This document shows, in pieces, positions 61,502-64,000 of a stretch of DNA of 64,000 bases. The first letter of the stretch is position 1, and each line of letters opens with the position of its first letter. The position numbers and the translations under genes are program-made. The DNA lies in assembly GCA_035318505.1 (NCBI GenBank), contig DATHEQ010000351.1, forward strand, positions 26,642 to 90,641, read 5' to 3'. This DNA comes from DASWDH01 sp035318505. GTDB taxonomy: Bacteria > Myxococcota_A > Polyangia > Polyangiales > Polyangiaceae. The notes under the pieces were generated by a model, which worked only from the letters and a program-made list of their open reading frames with translations, was not told the DNA's origin and made no database searches.

Positions 61502-63973
61502 TCACTCCGTGCGAAGGGCGTTGGCCAATGGTAACGCAGCTGCCCTGCGCGCGGGAACCCAACCAGCAACGAGCGCGGCCGTCACCAGTAGGAACGCGAT
61601 CAGCGCGACAGCTTGCGGATCCCACGGGGAAAGGCCGTGAATGAGCGATGCCAAGTATCTGCCGAGCCCCGCGGCCAGGACAGCACCCAGAAAAAGTCCG
61701 ATACCCACGAGCCGCAGGGCCTGCGTGAGAACGAGGCGCACGATGGCGACGTCGTCGGCCCCCATCGCCATGCGGACGGCGATCTCCTGTGTTCGCTGCA
61801 CGACGGAATACGACGTGATGCCGTAGATCCCAAGCACGGCCAGAGCCAGCCCGAGCGCCGCGAAGACCGATAAAAGCAGGAGCGTGAACCGGCGCGAGCC
61901 GAGCGACGCATCCGCCAACGCCTGCAGGGGTTGCGCGGCATACAGCGCTTGGGTCGAATCGACGGCCGCGACGGCGGCGAGCATGGCAGCAAGGGCCGAA
62001 GCGCCGAGCTGGGGCGCGCGCACGGCGATCCCGACGAGGTTCTGCGGAATCTGATCGAATGGAACGTAGACGAAAGGCTGGAGTGGTTCGTCCATGCCCA
62101 TGTCGCGCGTGTCAGCGGCGATGCCCACGACGGTGAACGCCGTAAAGTTGTCGAGGGAGCCGATGCGATGGAGCAGACGCATTCCGAGCGGGTTGCGCCC
62201 TCTGAAATACTTCTTCGCCGTCATTTGACTGATGACCGCCACCTTGGGCGCGTCACGCCCATCACCTTGACCAAAGAAACGCCCGGCTACCAGCTTGATG
62301 CCGACGGTGTCGAAATACTCGCTCGTTACCATACGCATCTGTGCGTCGGGCAATACCGGGGGCTCGGGATCCCCTTCGATTCGGAAGGAATAGTCGGACC
62401 AGCTCGAAAACGGGAGCAGGTTGGTCAGTCCCACCGACTCGATGCCCGGCACGGCGCGCAATCGTTCGACCACGCCATCGGCGAAGCGGCGTCGGTCGGC
62501 GTCCGCTTTGTAGCGCGGTTCGGCCAGCGCAACTTGGCCCACGTAAACGTTCCTGATTTCGAAACCAGGCGAAGTCTGGGTGAGGGTGACCACGCTGCGA
62601 AGGAGCATTCCGGTGCCGACGAGAAGCACGAGCGCCACCGTCACCTGGGCTACGACGAGGCCGCTGCGTAGGCGAATCGCACTGGCGCTCGTCGCACGCC
62701 CCCCTTCGCGGAGACCGATGGTGGGTGAAAGGCGCGCCGCGTGCCATGCGGGCGCCGACCCCGCCAGCAAGCCAGTAACGACGCTGACGCCGAGGGCAAA
62801 GGCGAGAACCGGCAATTGGAACGAGACTTCGATGTTGGTCATGCTCTGTGACGCGACGGCGAGCAGACCGTCCATTCCGGCGCGCCCGATCACGATGCCG
62901 AGCGCACCCGCGGCGACGGCGACGAGGACGCTCTCGACCAGAAACTGCATGGCGATCCGACCCGCAGTCGCGCCGAGCGCCGCGCGCACCGCGATCTCGC
63001 GCCGGCGGGCCGCGAGCCGCGCGAGGGTGAGGCTGACCACGTTGGCGCACGCCGCCAGAAGGACGAGCGTGACGGCCCCGAGCAAGAGCGAGAGCACGAG
63101 GCCGGCCTTGCCGGCGCCGTACGACTTCAGCGACTCGACGTACATCGTAAAGCCGGCCTCGCGTTTGTACTTGTCGGGAAAGTCGTCGAGAAACGAACTG
63201 GCGAGGCGCGCCATGTCGGCGTTGGCGCTTTCAAACGTCACACCCGGTTGCAGGCGCCCGAATGCTTTGATGTAGCGGCCGCCGCGCGCGCGCGGATCGA
63301 GCTGGCTTGGTTCGAAGATGAGCGGAACCCAGACGTCGCGCGGCTCCGCATCCTCGCCGGTCGCATCGCCGAGACGCGGCTGATGATCGTAGGCGGGAGG
63401 CAGAACACCGATGACCGTATGGGGTTTACCGTCGAGCTCGATGACCTGCCCGACCACGTCGGACGCACCGGCGAAGGCGCGGCGGTGAAACGCCGCGCTC
63501 AGCATGACGACAGGCGCAGCGCCCTCGCGGTCCTCGCCCGGCGCAAAATCGCGTCCGAGCGCGGGCGGAACACCGAGCAGACGTATCATCTCGGCGCTGA
63601 CCCAAGACGCGTTGATGCGTACGGTTTCGCCGCGTCCCGTCAGGTTCAGCGTTCCGCCGGTGACCGCCGCGACCTTGGAAAAGGAGTGGTTCTTGTTCTG
63701 AATGTCGAGAAATTCGTTGGGCGATACCGGGTTGCGCTCCATTCCGAATTGGTCGAAGTGGCCGTGCACTGCGAGAATCTCGTCCGCCTTGGGAAACGGC
63801 AGTGGCCGCAGCACGACAGCGTAGAGCACGCTGAACACCGCCGTGAGACCGCCGATGGCGAGCGCCAGCGTGAGCACGACCGTCACCGTGTACGTCGGAA
63901 CGCGCGCCAAGCTCTTGTACGCAAACTGCGCGTCCTCGCGAAGGGCACTCCATCCCTCGGAGAGCGCCTTCAT
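61502..63973 (-). CDS. FtsX/MacB-like ABC transporter permease (duplicated, ADOP-type)
   Basis: An 823-residue membrane protein with two MacB-permease halves. First half: TM1 at TYTVTVVLTLALAIGGLTAV, a periplasmic domain (about 60-285), then three helices (SLLLGAVTLVLLAACANVVS; VESVLVAVAAGALGIVIGRA; LPVLAFALGVSVVTGLLAGS). Second half: RLRSGLVVAQVTVALVLLVG, periplasmic domain, LLLLSVFAALGLALAVLGIY, QRTQEIAVRMAMGADDVAIV and GWVPARRAAALPLANALRTE at the end. This is the large type common in acidobacteria and myxobacteria, usually without its own ATPase gene. Start ATG 63973; transcription comes from beyond the window's right edge or the last 27 bp. Confidence 0.93.
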   Translation of the reverse strand: MKALSEGWSALREDAQFAYKSLARVPTYTVTVVLTLALAIGGLTAVFSVLYAVVLRPLPFPKADEILAVHGHFDQFGMERNPVSPNEFLDIQNKNHSFSKVAAVTGGTLNLTGRGETVRINASWVSAEMIRLLGVPPALGRDFAPGEDREGAAPVVMLSAAFHRRAFAGASDVVGQVIELDGKPHTVIGVLPPAYDHQPRLGDATGEDAEPRDVWVPLIFEPSQLDPRARGGRYIKAFGRLQPGVTFESANADMARLASSFLDDFPDKYKREAGFTMYVESLKSYGAGKAGLVLSLLLGAVTLVLLAACANVVSLTLARLAARRREIAVRAALGATAGRIAMQFLVESVLVAVAAGALGIVIGRAGMDGLLAVASQSMTNIEVSFQLPVLAFALGVSVVTGLLAGSAPAWHAARLSPTIGLREGGRATSASAIRLRSGLVVAQVTVALVLLVGTGMLLRSVVTLTQTSPGFEIRNVYVGQVALAEPRYKADADRRRFADGVVERLRAVPGIESVGLTNLLPFSSWSDYSFRIEGDPEPPVLPDAQMRMVTSEYFDTVGIKLVAGRFFGQGDGRDAPKVAVISQMTAKKYFRGRNPLGMRLLHRIGSLDNFTAFTVVGIAADTRDMGMDEPLQPFVYVPFDQIPQNLVGIAVRAPQLGASALAAMLAAVAAVDSTQALYAAQPLQALADASLGSRRFTLLLLSVFAALGLALAVLGIYGITSYSVVQRTQEIAVRMAMGADDVAIVRLVLTQALRLVGIGLFLGAVLAAGLGRYLASLIHGLSPWDPQAVALIAFLLVTAALVAGWVPARRAAALPLANALRTE

Positions 63974-64000
63974 GAAGATTGGCTCCGGTCCTCCACCACG

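Overview
This 64 kb window has the very high GC content and gene style of a large-genome myxobacterium (order Polyangiales / Sorangiineae-like). The signs are many secreted lipoproteins built as lipobox, low-complexity Gly/Ser/Ala/Asp spacer and globular domain; several two-component systems, including a sigma-54 (NtrC-type) pair; a plant-type FabI; a DUF1552 fragment; and frequent 4-bp stop/start overlaps. There are no rRNA genes, CRISPR arrays or intact mobile elements. There are two tRNA-Ser genes and several decayed genes.

Layout. 1-5.1 kb: the end of an SRPBCC protein, two spacer-type lipoproteins (one with a vWA domain), a MocR-type regulator and a further lipoprotein. 5.2-5.7 kb: remains of a tyrosine recombinase next to tRNA-Ser(UGA). 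5.8-8.7 kb: a class-C-type serine hydrolase lipoprotein and a short DUF6544-like membrane protein. 9.3-14.0 kb: a complete tripartite efflux operon (HlyD/MacA-like adaptor, LolD/MacB-like ATPase, MacB-like permease, TolC-like outer-membrane factor) with overlapping genes. 14.0-14.5 kb: two abutting gene remnants, DUF1552 and an alpha/beta hydrolase. 14.6-19.0 kb: an ABC1/UbiB-type kinase-like protein, an alpha/beta-hydrolase lipoprotein and a class V aminotransferase.

19.0-28.4 kb is the metabolic centrepiece. It is a nine-gene leftward operon in which most genes overlap or nearly touch: SDR, Rid-family protein, enoyl-CoA hydratase, acyl-CoA dehydrogenase, Old-Yellow-Enzyme-type flavin reductase, benzoate-CoA-ligase-type ligase, creatininase-family amidohydrolase, PaaA/PaaC-type di-iron oxygenase and a glutaryl-CoA-dehydrogenase-like enzyme. 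Together these can activate an aromatic acid as its CoA thioester, oxygenate and reduce the ring, beta-oxidise it and feed glutaryl-CoA/crotonyl-CoA into central metabolism. The set resembles aerobic 2-aminobenzoyl-CoA clusters but has a di-iron enzyme where those have a flavin monooxygenase.

28.5-36.5 kb: a metallo-beta-lactamase-fold lipoprotein divergent from a LysR regulator, then a signalling block of three histidine kinases and two response regulators. 36.5-43 kb: an HCCA-isomerase/DsbA-like protein, a twice-frameshifted MBL-fold gene, an ABC-F ATPase and a 12-repeat beta-propeller lipoprotein. 43.2-49.7 kb: a MutS-core ATPase with a one-TM partner, FabI, a DUF2277 protein, an Ada/AraC/AlkA fusion and a methyltransferase. 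49.8-58.8 kb: a glutamic-peptidase-like lipoprotein, a pre-peptidase-domain lipoprotein, PhoD preceded by a phased 18-bp repeat array, tRNA-Ser(GCU), a D-cysteine desulfhydrase/ACC deaminase homologue, a glutathione peroxidase and a di-haem cytochrome lipoprotein. 58.8-64 kb: a leftward operon of FtsX/MacB-type permease, sigma-54 response regulator and NtrY-like kinase.

All functions are read from the sequence by eye and by knowledge of the families; no database search was run.
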